NCBI GenBank assembly: GCA_036925085.1
Contig: JAUPFP010000009.1
Coordinates: 4,388,233 to 4,452,232, forward strand
Source: Brachycybe producta
Taxonomy: Eukaryota; Arthropoda; Diplopoda; Playtdesmida; Andrognathidae
DNA length: 64,000 nucleotides
Direction: 5' to 3'
Made by a program: the position numbers and the translations under genes
The notes under the pieces: generated by a model
Database searches by the model: none
Seen by the model: the letters and a program-made list of their open reading frames with translations, nothing else
Told to the model about the DNA's origin: nothing
In this document: positions 33,076-45,055 of the stretch, piece by piece
Numbering within the stretch: position 1 is the first letter of the stretch
How the letters are laid out: each line of letters begins with the position of its first letter

Positions 33076-34454
33076 AAATTAGCAAGAACATCAAGAACTT
33101 CTAAGTAACTAAATCCCATACTAATAAATGCTAGTAGTAATCAATAAGGCTAAGAAGAAAAAAAAGGATGCTAAAAAGTATTATAAACAAAAATGAAAAA
33201 AGATTCCTATAGACATGTTACAACATTCATTGTAAAAGCAAATCTAAGAAGATAACATCAAACAAAATAAATGAACTCCTTTTGTAATATAATAATAATA
33301 AGGGGACAATGAACATTTTTTGGTTCCTTTTTTTTAATATATATTTAGAGGCCACACCCAAAAGACCCTGTCTACACTACTGTCTATAGATAGATTCTAT
33401 AAAGGCAACGCCTTTTGCCTTAAAAGAAAGATGGGTAGCCTCAGTTCAGCCCCCCCCCCCCTCTAATCTCTCCCTCACACAACACACACTTCTTATTTGG
33501 TGTGGGTGGTTTTTTTATTAAGCTAGAGAAAAAAAAAGGTATAAAAGGATTACAAAAACCCCAAATTTAAGATGTGGGTGTTACCTTACCAAAAGTAGTA
33601 AGGTGTTACATATGGTATAAAGTAAAGGGGTATTCAAGGTGCGGCTCATGAGCCACTTTGAATTTTTATTTTACGTTGGTTTGTGCTTAGTTAAAAGGGT
33701 AAAATATTAGACGAAATGGAACTTTATGAGAAAAAAAAAGCTGTTAGTTAAGAAAAATTTGTTATTTAAGCAAAATATAACTTCCTGGAAAACAATAAAG
33801 TAGAGACCATAGGCGAAATTTAACTTAATAAAAGCCTAGAGATAACTAGCCTACTATTCTAGTTTTTTTTTTAATAAATTTGAATTTTTGTTAATGATGT
33901 TATAACACCTAATAATTAATCTATTTGCTACAAATGTAACATTCTCATGAGAGGAAAAAAAACCGAAGAGTTTCTGGAAATTCGCCTACTTTTGAAAGCT
34001 TTCTATACTTACACTAAAGCCCTAAATTAAGCTTTAACAGTCATTTAAAGCGCTATTTTTAAGTCTTAAGTTTTGACTCCACCGGATGTCACTTTCACTA
34101 CTTTTAGCTTAAACTCATTTGTTAGTCTTGCTGAAAGATAGATAGGTTTTTAACTTTTAAAATCCACCATCCACTTTTCTGGTTTTGAAAACTTTTTCTT
34201 TTTTTTTGCCTTTTTGGAAAGAAACTAAAAACACTTTTTAAATCTCCAGTTGAGAAAAATTTTGCAAGGCCCTAATGTTATTTACAATAATAATTTACTG
34301 CCATAAAAATTAATGTTGATAGTTTAGCAGTGAGCTGCTATAGCAGTTGACTGTTGGAACTTCAAAGTTCAATGTTAGTTAGTTGATACAAATAATTTTA
34401 TAATGATATTTTATGTAAAAAAAACAGCTTTAAAATTTTAATTTTCAACAAAAG
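33076..34454. other. No gene seen
   Basis: AT-rich; contains a C-run (33450-33460) and one TACTATTCTAGTTTT family A-like fragment near 33850. No coding signal. Confidence 0.45.
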
Positions 34455-34530
34455 TTGAAATCATTTAACACGAAACGGAAGAAACCGAAATGTTTTGTGT
34501 GTTAAACAAATTTCGTGTTAAAAGAATAAA
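34455..34530. mobile_element. Mariner-like fragment
   Basis: CATTTAACACGAAACGGAAG and CAAATTTCGTGTTAAAAGAA are shared with the MITE at 28955-29227. The outer ends are lost. Confidence 0.5.
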
Positions 34531-34550
34531 AAAACGGTATGCTATATCTA

Positions 34551-34986
34551 AAGGTGGATTTACACTGGAGGTAGTATTGCTGAAAACACGTGTTATTAGC
34601 AATGTTTTTGTTAAACAAATATTAAAAATAGGCCTATAAAATGTTATTAACGTCCGTTGTCAACATTTTTTTTTGATAATATTTGCTTATTAATTTTTGT
34701 CAATGACATTCACTTGCAGCATGTGTTATTAACATGTTGATAATATTTTTGCTAACTTTTGTTTTCTCTCTTTGGAGGCAGTCCTAATCAAAGAATGTTG
34801 ATAACAGAAATGTTACTAGCAAGTTTATTAGTTATCAACACCTGTTAATAACATTCTTCTCGTGGGATAAGTTTTCTGCCAACATGCTACCAACATTTTT
34901 GTCAAAAAACATTGTTATTAGCATTTTGTTATCGACATTACTAATAACAATGTTTTTTTGCTATTTCTTCGTTGGAAAGCCGCCTT
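34551..34986. mobile_element. TA-flanked MITE (436 bp)
   Basis: Ends AAGGTGGATTTACAC and AAAGCCGCCTT form inverted repeats with TA on each side (34549-34550, 34987-34988). The interior repeats variants of GTTATTAGCAATGTTTTTG and GTTGATAACA on both strands, and its two halves pair. Confidence 0.75.
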
Positions 34987-35930
34987 TAAGGGTCAAGACC
35001 GAAATTTTATTTCGCGAAAATTATTTTGTGTAAATAAATTATTATTGAGCGCCATTAAAAATTTAAAAAGTTTGTTTTTGTTGTTGAAAACTAGAATAGT
35101 AAATACGAGCTTACATGCTTGTATGTTTGAGTAAAAGTATGTGTGATTTCATCACAATATGAAATCATTAGTACGTTTAGCATAAGAAGAAAACTTCTTA
35201 AGTGAAAATAATCTGAAATTTAATTATTTTCATTTAAACTAACAATAAAAAAAAGTTTATTTTATAAAAATTCTCCATTATGAAAATAATTTTAGCAATT
35301 ATATGCAGTGTATGTATTAAATATTATTTTTTCTTACTGATAGCCTCAGTGTGTGCCCCCATTGTTTTATCTCACATCCAAACTAAATTATATATATACC
35401 TTGGCAGTAGAGGCTATCATTTAAGCCAAACATACACCTAGATATTATTGCTAAGTTTTTAAAAAATATATTATATTATTAATAATTATATATTATTATT
35501 GCTCTGACTTTAAAAAAAAATCAAACTGTGGCTCTTGAATATTAATAAGTTGAGCATCTCCATCTGAGGTTGAACACATTCCTATTATAGTTGCATTTTA
35601 AGCAACATTTGCATGACAATCCCCATTGTAATTGGGGTTTCAAGATGGAGCAACAATACTCTAATTATTAAATCCCTAAAGCGTGTTTGCATATAGAAAT
35701 TATATCTGTTATATAATATAATATGAAATTAAAAGTGATGATGACATATGTTAAGGGCGTGGCCCCCTTTTTTCTAATAGTCTCTATGCACAGAAACAAA
35801 GTACAAGAGGCTTTTTTTGGTGTGTGTTTGTGCTGCTTCTGTGCCCAAGGGCCACAACAAAATAAAAGATGATTCCTTAATTATTTCTGAAAGCGATGAA
35901 AACTTGCATTTTTAATAGGAAATTTTTATT
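34987..35930. other. No gene seen
   Basis: AT-rich; one family A-like AACTAGAATAGTAAATACGA near 35088. No exon-like sequence. Confidence 0.45.
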
Positions 35931-36340
35931 AGAAATAAATTATTTAAATGCTTTGCCACCATATTTTTTTTTTCATATTTCAACTTTACATATTTTCAAA
36001 GACAAATTTTTTTAAAACACATTTTATTATAAATTTGTGCATATTTTTATAAAATAAAATGATACAAGTTTTATTTAGTCATGTTATTTAGCCATTAAAT
36101 AAAAAATATTTACATATTTAATTATATGCTTTTCCACCATATTTTTCAAACCGTATTTCAACTTTTCATATTTCAAAGACAATTTTTTTTAATATTTTAT
36201 TATAAATTTATGTATATATTTATTTATTAAACTTATGCATAACATCATATACATAATATTTACATATTTAAATACTGAATATATTTACACATTTATGTTT
36301 AAATATTTACATTGTTTGTATAACAATAAAATTATATTAT
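35931..36340 (+). repeat. AT-rich tandem duplication, about 180 bp
   Basis: GCTTTGCCACCATATTTTTT...TTTCAACTTTACATATT...CAAAGACAAATTTTTTT recurs from about 36127 as GCTTTTCCACCATATTTTTC and so on, then decays. Confidence 0.6.
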
Positions 36341-36387
36341 ATGGCAGTTATTTCTTATCACATTTTTACAATTACAATTAGTACTCT

Positions 36388-36430
36388 GCAAGCAGCCAAA
36401 TAGGCCTATGGCAGAGGGTTCTAGTAATGT
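36388..36430 (-). mobile_element. LINE 3' tail, second copy
   Basis: GCCATAGGCCTATTTGGCTG followed by CTTGCAGAGTACTAATTGTA on the minus strand matches the 3' end and tail at 12.5 kb. Only the last tens of bases are preserved. Confidence 0.65.
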
Positions 36431-36735
36431 AGGCTTACAATAAAATGTTCATTTTCAAAAAAATAATGACAGTGTTGTAACAAATTACGCCTACTTTTAA
36501 AATTATAATCAGTAGTAAATAATTTTAATTAGTAAATTTACAAAATTTATAATTGCAAATATAAAAAAATAAAAAAATAAAGCAATTACAAATTACACAA
36601 TATTTTTTTTTTTAAAAACGTATTTGAAATACTTTTAAAAAATTTAAATTATAAATCAGATGAAATATATCTGATCAAATGAGTCCTAAACTTCATCAAC
36701 TCACTTAAAATATGAAAACAAAAGTATAATAAAAA

Positions 36736-36854
36736 CTATTTAACACAGAAACAGGTAATACGGTATATAAATTTCGGTCTGGTCGCTTAAAATAGCCTGA
36801 AAATTCTTTTCAAAAAAAGATCTTCCATTTCGTGTTAAACGGTTTCTTTCACTG
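36736..36854. mobile_element. Mariner-like MITE, truncated
   Basis: The right end CATTTCGTGTTAAACGGTTT then CTTTCACTG is followed by TA (36855-36856), as in the full copy. The left end is reduced to TATTTAACACAGAAACAGG. Confidence 0.65.
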
Positions 36855-36884
36855 TAATTGAAAAGTAATTTAAATTACATTATA

Positions 36885-37290
36885 CAGTGGAAAAGATAAT
36901 TTCTCCAATTACAGAGAAAACTTTTATGCAAATAAAAATTTCCAAAATATGCACGAAAAATAAACCAATAAAAAATGCAAAATATCTTAGAAAATTGCTC
37001 ATTTTATGCAAAGAAAAAAATGCAGTTTTGACAATATGCATAGCAAACCTCAAGGAATTTAATAAATTTAGTGGCTATCATCATCAGAAGCAATAACAAA
37101 ATATTTTTTTCTGACAAGAAAGTGAAAAAAAAAAATGAAATTACACTACTTTATGCACATTTTGTTGTGCATTTTATGCATTTTTATTGTCGGTTAGTTT
37201 AATTATAGCACATATGGCATTCATGCCACTTCATAGGACTCATATATTTTGTATGCATTTTATGCAAAATTTTGGTCTTAATAGTTGTTA
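36885..37290. mobile_element. Foldback element (TTATGCAAA family), intact form
   Basis: The left half (AAACTTTTATGCAAATAAAA; GCTCATTTTATGCAAAGAAA) and right half (TTGTGCATTTTATGCATTTT; GCATTTTATGCAAAATTTTG) are inverted. GGCTATCATCATCAGAAGC lies between. The same plan is seen at 42790-43755, where the centre holds a minisatellite. Confidence 0.55.
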
Positions 37291-37714
37291 CAAATTACAC
37301 ACTAGCTTTTTTTTAAATGACTTCCCAATACTGTTAAAATTGGTGGCCATTTCCGTATTCTAAATAGGCTGTTGGCCTCCCCCATCTCCACTTGGTCCGA
37401 TATAAATAGAAACAAATTAATTTCTGCATTTCTGATAATAGGGTCACACAGATACACACCTACACAGAAATTACATATTCATTCAGTAAAAAAAAAACTA
37501 TTACAAATAGGAAAGCAATAAAATGAATGAATGATTGAAGGCCCTTGGTACACAAGACCACTTTTTGCACCACGAAAACAGACCACCTTGAGTCTTTCCA
37601 TAGAAAATACATTGCAACCACAGCACAACCACATTCGACTTCAATTTTGCAGTTTAAAAGTATTCAAGAAGTAGTCTGTGTGTGTATTTCCAATCCTAGT
37701 TCAATTTGGGCATT

Positions 37715-37875
37715 ATAAAAAAAATCATAAAATTGTGACAGTCATATTATTATTATGATGTCACTCATTATGCGCTATTCTTTTATAACTGTCATATTAT
37801 TCTGTACAGATGTCAATGGCAGTCATATGACAATATTGGTCCTCATTTGCTTTTGTTACTAATGTATTAGAAATT
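37715..37875 (-). mobile_element. Dispersed family D copy, inverted
   Basis: Reverse-complement match to 26755-26910 (GTCACTCATTATGCGCTATT; TGTCATATTATTCTGTACAG; TTTGCTTTTGTTAC). Confidence 0.65.
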
Positions 37876-37933
37876 ATGAGCTTTTTCACACTCATTTGAT
37901 TATTCTTTGTCACAATTTTTCACAACAATATCT

Positions 37934-39443
37934 GGGGCCCATTTTACGAATGTCAGTAACAATTGTAGATTACAAGTCCTTGTAATCACAACTTTTTGGT
38001 TACAGGTGTTTCAGGAACATTTGTACACAAAACTAAAAGTCTTGTGATTATCAGTAAGACTGTAGATCACAAGTTGTTGGAAACAAGTGAAATTGGACTT
38101 GTCCGTGACAAGTGTAGTTAACAAAACGTGTCAGTATTCATAAATAGTCGTTTTCTTTTCTTTGCGTGTAATTCCATATTGTCAAAAATGTCTAAAAGAG
38201 TTGCATTAGAAAATAAGGTGATTTATTTTAAAAGAAAAATACGAGATAGTAAGGACATTTCTGATTAATTTCAAAACACTTTGTAACACTAGGTAGAAAA
38301 TCTTTGGTTGGCAACAAGTGTCAGTAACAAGTTTGTCAACTACATTTGTGGTTTACAAGTAATTCGCTTGTAAACTTGTACAAATTCACTTATAATTACA
38401 AGTGTACATTGGTACTTTTGTGAAACACTAATAAGTATATTTTACAAACTTGTAAAAATTTACTTGTTACTAACAAGACTTGTAGTTTTGTCAAACATGC
38501 CCCCAGATAGTAAAGACATTTCTGTTTAATTTGAAAACACTTGTAAAACAGTCTACCTACTTTTTGAGCTATTTAGAAAATCTTTGGTTGGTAACAAGTG
38601 TCAGTAACAAGTTTGTCAACTACACTAGTGGTGTACAAGTAATTTGCTTGTAAACTTGTAAAAAATTCACTTATACCAGCACACCGGTACACTTCACCAG
38701 AAGTGTACATAGGTACTTTTGTGAAACACTAATAAGTAGATATTTTACAAACTTGTAAAAATGTAACTTGTTATTACCAAGACTTGTAGTTTTGTGAAAC
38801 AGGCCCCCAGATAAGAAAGGAGATTCTGTTTAATTTGAAAGCACTTGTAAAACAATCTACCTACCTTTTGAGTTTGGTAGAAAATGTTTGGTTGGCAACA
38901 AGCGTCAGTAACAAGTGTCAGTAACAAGTTTGTCAACTACACTTGTTAGTTACAAGTGATCTTTTGTGGTTTACAAGTAATTTCGCTTGCAAACTTGTAA
39001 AATTTCACTTGTAATCACAAGTGTACACTTGTACTTTTGTGAAACACTAATAAGTAGATATTTTACAAACTTGTAAAAATTTAACTTGTTATTACCAAGA
39101 CTTGTAGTTTTGTGAAACAGGCCCCCAGATAAGAAAAGAGATTCTGTTTAATTTGAAAGCACTTGTAAAACAATCTACCTACCTTTTGAGTTTGGTAGAA
39201 AATGTTTGGTTGGCAACAAGCGTCAGTAACAAGTGTCAGTAACAAGTTTGTCAACTACACTTGTTAGTTACAAGTGATCTTTTGTGGTTTACAAGTAATT
39301 TCGCTTGCAAACTTGTAAAATTTCACTTGTAATCACAAGTGTACACTTGTACTTTTGTGAAACACTAATAAGTAGATATTTTACAAACTTGTAAAAATTT
39401 AACTTGTTACTGACAAGATTTGTAGTTTTGTGAAATGAGCCCC
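37934..39443. mobile_element. Harbinger-like non-autonomous element with internal tandem units
   Basis: Ends GGGGCCCATTTTACGAATGT and TTTTGTGAAATGAGCCCC are inverted and resemble PIF/Harbinger termini (GGGGCC...TTTCACAAAAC). The 3-bp target duplication is not preserved. Inside, GCCCCCAGATAAGAAA-starting units recur at about 38501, 38811 and 39121 (period about 308-310 bp), the last two nearly identical, with an older partial unit before them. Each unit carries ACAAGTGTCAGTAACAAGTT and TTGTAGTTTTGTGAAACAGG, so each ends with a copy of the terminus. Confidence 0.8.
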
Positions 39444-39479
39444 TTGTGAAAATTTGCATTAATAATTTTTAAGAATACT

Positions 39480-39780
39480 CTTAAGGTTTGTACTATAGAG
39501 ATCATACAACACACACACACACATTCAGAAAAATCAGATCATTCACATAAACACATCATGTATGACCTTATTTTGCCCAAAAAAAGTTGTATCCATCCAT
39601 TCATAAAATGATGATGATGATGATGATGATGATGGCAAAAAAAAGCCTCATTCATAAATAACAAACAAACCCACACACATTCTATAAGTGTGTTACAGGA
39701 GTGTTTTTAATGAATGAGGTACAAAAAATTGGCCAAACCCACACACACAAAACATACTGTAGAATTAGGAAGTAAATTTA
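39480..39780. repeat. Microsatellite-rich stretch
   Basis: (CA)n near 39510, (GAT)n at 39608-39635 and further CACACA tracts near 39670 and 39745. Parts mirror each other (CAAACCCACACACATTCTAT / CAAACCCACACACACAAAAC). Confidence 0.75.
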
Positions 39781-40249
39781 CCATCATCTTCCATATTATT
39801 AGTCAAAAAATGTTTTACTCACCTGTATTCAGTAACATGAAGGTGCGCGCGTTAAAAGAACGTGATGCAAAAATCTGTTTTTGAACAAAAAAAAATTATT
39901 ATAAAATAGTGGACAAGGACATTGAAAACCAACCTCAAAAAAACATGAATGAGAACTTTTTTGTTGTTGTTGTTTCAAGACACGAATTTAATTTTAAAAC
40001 TCGTTCACACTTTTAAATATTACATAAATGGATAAGAATTTCTTTGTTAAAAAAAATTCAATTCATAATTTTAGAAATGACTAAATATACACAAATACTG
40101 ATAAGAAATATGTGCTATAAAATGTGTAAAACAATGTTGAATGTTGAATTACAAATATTATCTCGAAAAATAAAATTTTTATGGCAGTTCAAAAATGCAA
40201 TAATAAATACACTAAAATTTTGCGATTTAGTGAAAAACATTATTGGATA

Positions 40250-40645
40250 AAAGTTATTTTTCAAGATATTGGTATTGCAATATTTTAACATTTAGAGGCA
40301 TCGCATAACTACCCTAGTTTTTAAACCAATTTGAATTTTTAATTTATGTTTTTAAGTGTTTTTGCAAATTTTAATATATACTCGTATTATTGCACTCAAA
40401 CTTCCATAATAGTACGGCTTCTCTTTTTTCATTAGACTATCTTAAAAAATAAACGTTTTATGGAAGTTTTGAGTGCAAGAATACGAGTATATTAAAATTT
40501 GCAAAAAAAAAACAATTAAAAGTCAAAAACATAAATTCAAAATTCAAATTGGTTTAAAAACTAGAGTAGTTATGCGATGCCTCTAAACGTGTTAACATTA
40601 CAATACAAAATCTTGAAAAATAAACTTTTTTTACGACAGTTTGAA
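40250..40645. mobile_element. Long hairpin (foldback) element, arms about 125-150 bp
   Basis: The left arm from AGAGGCATCGCATAACTACC (40292) through AATATATACTCGTATTATTG to ACTCAAACTTCCATAA (40412) is complemented by 40459-40590, ending AGTTATGCGATGCCTCT. Identity is high with small indels. The loop of about 45 nt holds TAGTACGGCTTCTC. Pairing extends weaker into the flanking CTTGAAAAATAA blocks. No coding sequence. Confidence 0.85.
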
Positions 40646-40914
40646 TGCAATAATAATGTTCTAAAATATGCAAAACACATATCAAAGTTAAGAAAGTTAA
40701 TTTAAAAATTTTAAATTAGTGTTTTTATTCTAAAAAGTGCTTTCATTAAAATATCTTAAACTATTTAAATTAGAAAATGATCAAACAATGTTTCATGAAA
40801 ATTATTTTTTTGTTTTCATCAAGCTGCCATAAAATGTTTATTTTAAAAGATATCATGAAAAAAACTTCTATCTTCTAAAATACCTGAGAATGTTTCTAGA
40901 CAAGTCTTAGTCTT

Positions 40915-41110
40915 TACGTAATTTGCAAAATTTTTGTAGAATTTGTAGAGATTTTGTAGAATTTTTGTAGAATTTTTGTAGAATGTTTGCAGAATATTTG
41001 TAGAATGTTTGCAGAATGTTTGCAGAATGTTTGTAGAATTTTCGTAGAATGTTTGCAGAATGTTTGTAGAATTTTTGTAGAATGTTTGCAGAATTTTTGG
41101 TGAATTTTAA
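40915..41110 (+). repeat. Minisatellite, 11-bp unit (GCAGAATGTTT)
   Basis: About 17 units with GTAGAATTTTT and GCAGAATGTTT variants. Lys/His/Phe-rich open frames on the minus strand follow from the repeat. Confidence 0.9.
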
Positions 41111-41184
41111 CAAAATTATGGCCATTAAATGAGATTAAAAAAACTAACACTAGTTTAATTAATCCATTTATATAAAATATGCAT

Positions 41185-41385
41185 TAGGGCTAGATCACAC
41201 ATGCAGAACAAAAAAAATCCACTGAAAACGGAATTTACATAATTTATATAATTCTATTTATCTTGCTAATTGTATGCAGAAAAATCGTGATATTGTTTCT
41301 TATTATCAAACAGAAATTACATTCTTATCAGCCAATAGAAAGTAGTCCTTGAGATACAGCATTCTTTATGACTCCTCCTCCTCCT
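41185..41385. mobile_element. Dispersed element (GGATCACACATGCAG family), copy 3
   Basis: Contains TAGATCACACATGCAGAA on the plus strand and ATCAGCCAATAGAAAG followed by CATTCTTTATG as the inverse of the other copies' right half. This shows the palindromic build of the family. Confidence 0.55.
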
Positions 41386-42520
41386 CCTCCTTCCTCTTCA
41401 TATTCCTTTCTCCCTAAAATTCTATAAACTCCACAATGTCTTTGGAAATGTTTTCTGATGTGAAAAACCTTGAACGCGAAGAAAAGCAGAAATATAGCTG
41501 AAAATTGTCTGCTTGTTTGAATGCCTGTAAACATCTCAGCCCCTTAATGTGGTCAAAATATGCAAAATATGACAGTAAAATTATTCTCTGAAGAAAAATA
41601 AAGGCGTGTTTAAAACACTTAATAATTTATATTTATTGTTGTAGTGGTCATTCAGAAGTATTTTCCTTGACCCTTTTTTGTTGTTGTTGTTGTTGTTGTT
41701 GCGTAAATAAAGAATTGTTTTGAAGTTAAATTCTGTTGTCTTTCTTTCTGTATCTTACCATCACCAAAGTCCAAAATATAAGGTATTTTGCACAATTTAT
41801 AGACAAACGTGCAAAAGCAACCAATTTGGTTTAATACATTTTTGTAATTAATAGCATTTTAAGCAATGTAAAGAATGCCTGTTAATCTTTTAAGTTCACA
41901 ACAAAGTTCGGATAAAAATTTACAAATTAGACAGGGAACATATTTTTAGAGGGTAATTAGTTAAAAATTAGAATGTGACAAAAAAAAAAACATTGGATAC
42001 AAGTGTAGGTCTAGTAGTTGAAGCTTTATTCTAGTTTCTTATTTCTATTTACTGTTTTTTTCCCCTGCATGTGTGTGAACCATTCCTAAACTTTTTATTG
42101 AAATTTGAAATTTCGGAATTTTGCACATTGCCTATAAATTGTGAAAAATAACTGATTCTCTACTTTGATGGTGGTAACATTTGAATGTTTTTGTATCTCT
42201 CCCTTCTGGACATTGTCAATTCTGAAGTTTTGTTTGCAATCTGGAATTCTTTTCTTAGATATGCCATCCCCTTCCAAGATGGAATTATAAAATTGAGTTC
42301 AACTCGACAAAAAGATAATTTGGCTCATCTTTGTTCAAGTACTAAATATTATTTAAAATACTTTTTTCAAGTAATAATTTCAACCATTTAAAATTATTTA
42401 TTTTTAATTTAAAATTTAACTTATTTTAGCTTACCTTTTTTAATTATGGTATAAACAATATACATATTTTATTATATCACAATAATCCTTTTTTCAGTCA
42501 CATAATTATTTTAAAACACT
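41386..42520. other. No gene seen
   Basis: Contains a CTCCTCCTCCTCC run near 41370-41395 and (GTT)n at about 41679-41702. No splice-supported coding sequence. Confidence 0.45.
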
Positions 42521-42521
42521 A

Positions 42522-42592
42522 AAATTTAGAAATAAAATTTAGAAATAAAATTTAGAAATAAAATTTAGAAATAAAATTTAGAAATAATATTG
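42522..42592 (+). repeat. 14-bp tandem repeat (AAATTTAGAAATAA)
   Basis: Five nearly perfect units. Confidence 0.92.
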
Positions 42593-42789
42593 ATACTTAA
42601 TTACTTAATACTTAATTTATTATTAAGGGTGTTTGAGAATGTTTAGACATTTTCAATGTTTTTCTCTGGAACTAAATGCTAAAAGTTTAATTTTTTTATA
42701 CTTTTTGAAAACTTTAAAAAGCACTGTTGATTACTTGGATGCCTTTTGTATAGAAGATTAGTGGTAAAAAGTAGAATTGTTTGTACTTT

Positions 42790-43755
42790 ATTGATAACAA
42801 AAGGGCAAAACAATTTACGCAAATAAAAATTCAGAAACGCGCAAATTTGTTTTTGTTATTGTTGTTGTTGAAAATTGCGAGTTTAATGCAAATAAGAAAT
42901 AAACACCAAAAACGCATAATATTTTTGAAAATTGTTCATTTTATACGACATAAAAATGTATATTTAAAAAGCAAAAGTACAAATTAATTAATTAGCCTGA
43001 AACAAACCGTAATAGCAATTATCAGAAGCCATAACATAAATACTGCAAAATCAAAACAATCTGGTTTTAAAAAAAAATATTTTTAGAATTTTTTAAAAGA
43101 AATAAAAGTGAAGTGATGTTAATTTTTGCAATTTGTGCAAATTTCCAAAAATTAAACAATTTGTGCAAATTTCCAAAAATTAAACAATTTGTGCAAATTT
43201 CCAAAAATTAAACAATTTGTGCAAATTTCCAAAAATTAAACAATTTGTGCAAATTTCCAAAAATTAGACAATGTGTGCAAATTTCCAAAAATTAGACAAT
43301 GTGTGCAAATTTCCAAAAATTAGACAATGTGTGCAAATTTCCAAAAAATTATAAACGCAATTTGTACAAATTTACAAAAATTACCCAATTTGTACAAATT
43401 TCCAAAAATTACCCAATTTGTACAAATTTACAAAAATTACCCAATTTGTACAAATTTACAAAAATTACGCAATTTTTTGCAAATTTACAAAAATTACGCA
43501 ATTTTTTGCAAATTTACAAAAATTACGCAATTTTTTGCAAATTTACAAAAATTACGCAATTTTTTGCAAATTTACAAAAATTACGCAATTTTTTGCAAAT
43601 TTACAAAAATTACGCAATTTTTTGCAAATTTACAAAAATTACGCAATTTGTGCAAATTTAGAAAAACTACTGGTATTTTTTGCATTTTTATTTTCGATTA
43701 AAACTGATTATTATTGCGTTTTGCGCCATTTTATGCAAACTTTTGGCGTTACATA
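42790..43755. mobile_element. Foldback element (TTATGCAAA family) with an expanded centre
   Basis: The left half (ACGCAAATAAAAATTCAGAA; AATTGTTCATTTTATACGAC; ATTATCAGAAGCCATAAC) matches 36890-37090. The right half (GCATTTTTATTTTCGATTAA; GCGCCATTTTATGCAAACTT) matches 37160-37280. Between them sits the 28/29-bp minisatellite 43125-43665. Confidence 0.6.
43125..43665 (+). repeat. Minisatellite, 28- then 29-bp units
   Basis: The first block repeats CAATTTGTGCAAATTTCCAA plus AAATTAAA (28 bp). A later block repeats CGCAATTTTTTGCAAATTTA plus CAAAAATTA (29 bp). The change in unit length shows two successive expansions; within each block the units are almost identical. Confidence 0.93.
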
Positions 43756-43769
43756 ACAAAGACGAAAAA

Positions 43770-43885
43770 AATTAGCCTTTTCCAATTCGAGGCTAGAGAA
43801 CTAGAGAATACTAGTTGAACAAGTGTTATAAGTATAAATATAACCTCTAACCAGCTTCTCTGAATACAAAAAGCATAATTCTTTT
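43770..43885. mobile_element. Short foldback element (TAGCCTCTAACCAG family)
   Basis: ATTCGAGGCTAGAGAACTAG and AACCTCTAACCAGCTTCTCT then AAAAAGCATAATTC match the 286-400 element. Confidence 0.5.
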
Positions 43886-45055
43886 TAACCTTATTGATAT
43901 AGAAAATTTAGAAAATGTCAAAACTTTTCCTATTTACACATGTAGGCTACATGCATTTCTTTTTGAGAAAAAAAAACTATCCTGAAATTGGAAGATCGGG
44001 AAAAATAAAAAATAGCCATTAAAATGTTTTCAAAATTTAAAATTCGTGACATACCTGTTATATTGGAACATGTTGCACACCTGTCACTCAGATAAGCAAA
44101 AAAAAACAAAACAATAAAACACAAATTGATAAATTTCAACGAAAACTCCAAAAGAAAGATGGATTTTTAAGGAAGTTGTAGAATGTTGAAACATAATAAC
44201 AACAACAACAACACAAAAGTAGTTAACTAGCCTCTAGTTTTTTTCCCAGTAAAACTCCAATTTAACCTGAAAGACAAGAGCAACGACCTGAAAAAAAAAG
44301 TCTTTAAAAAAAAGGTAGAGAAGGTGGGGGTGGGGTGGAGTGACAAGGAAAGGATAAGGACGGGGTGGGGGTGGGTCCTAAATACGAGTAAAATATTACT
44401 TTTCATAGAGAGGGAGAATTAGAAAGGGATGAATTTTGGGAGTGAAACATTCCGAAAAAAATAACTTTTGTCATAAATAGAAACTTGTCTCTTGAAGGCA
44501 TTCTAATAAAATGTTAGAACATTTTTTGTCAAGAGAAAAATTTCTAGGAAATATTTTTTGAAATTATTATTATTATTATAATTATTATTTTCTTCTGTTT
44601 AATATGAATTATTCTAACCTGGAAAGCTAAAAAATATCGATAAAAATGTCGGTTATTTATTTTTATAAACAAAACCAAAAAATGGAAATATTTAAATTAA
44701 AATTAAAAATGATCAAAAGTAAAGTTTAAAAATTGTGTATTTATTTATTGCCTATTTTATTATTTAGTTATTGGATTTATAGTCAAGATTTTTTTTAAAT
44801 ATTTGCTCTAAAAAATTTAATTTAAGCTAAAACGTTGAATTTTAAACTACTAAATTAAAATTTGGTCCTGTTCTGCATGCAAATTTTAAGTAAAACATCC
44901 AAATGTGTCCTAGAAAATTTAATAATAATAATAATAATAAAATTATACATTTTCAAATTGTAATTAAAAGTATTAATTTTAAAGATAACATCGTTTTATC
45001 AAATTCCTATAATTTTCTAGTTTCTAATAAACTTTGAAGTCATTTTTTTAAAAAA
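43886..45055. other. No gene seen
   Basis: AT-rich with (AAC)n near 44200, a G-rich run near 44322-44375 and (ATT)n tracts. No exon-like sequence. Confidence 0.45.

Noticed and set aside
43299-43756. Three overlapping 112-124-codon frames with Lys/Phe-rich repeats
   Set aside because: They are different frames of the same 28/29-bp array, all on one strand, with no start context or flanking exon.
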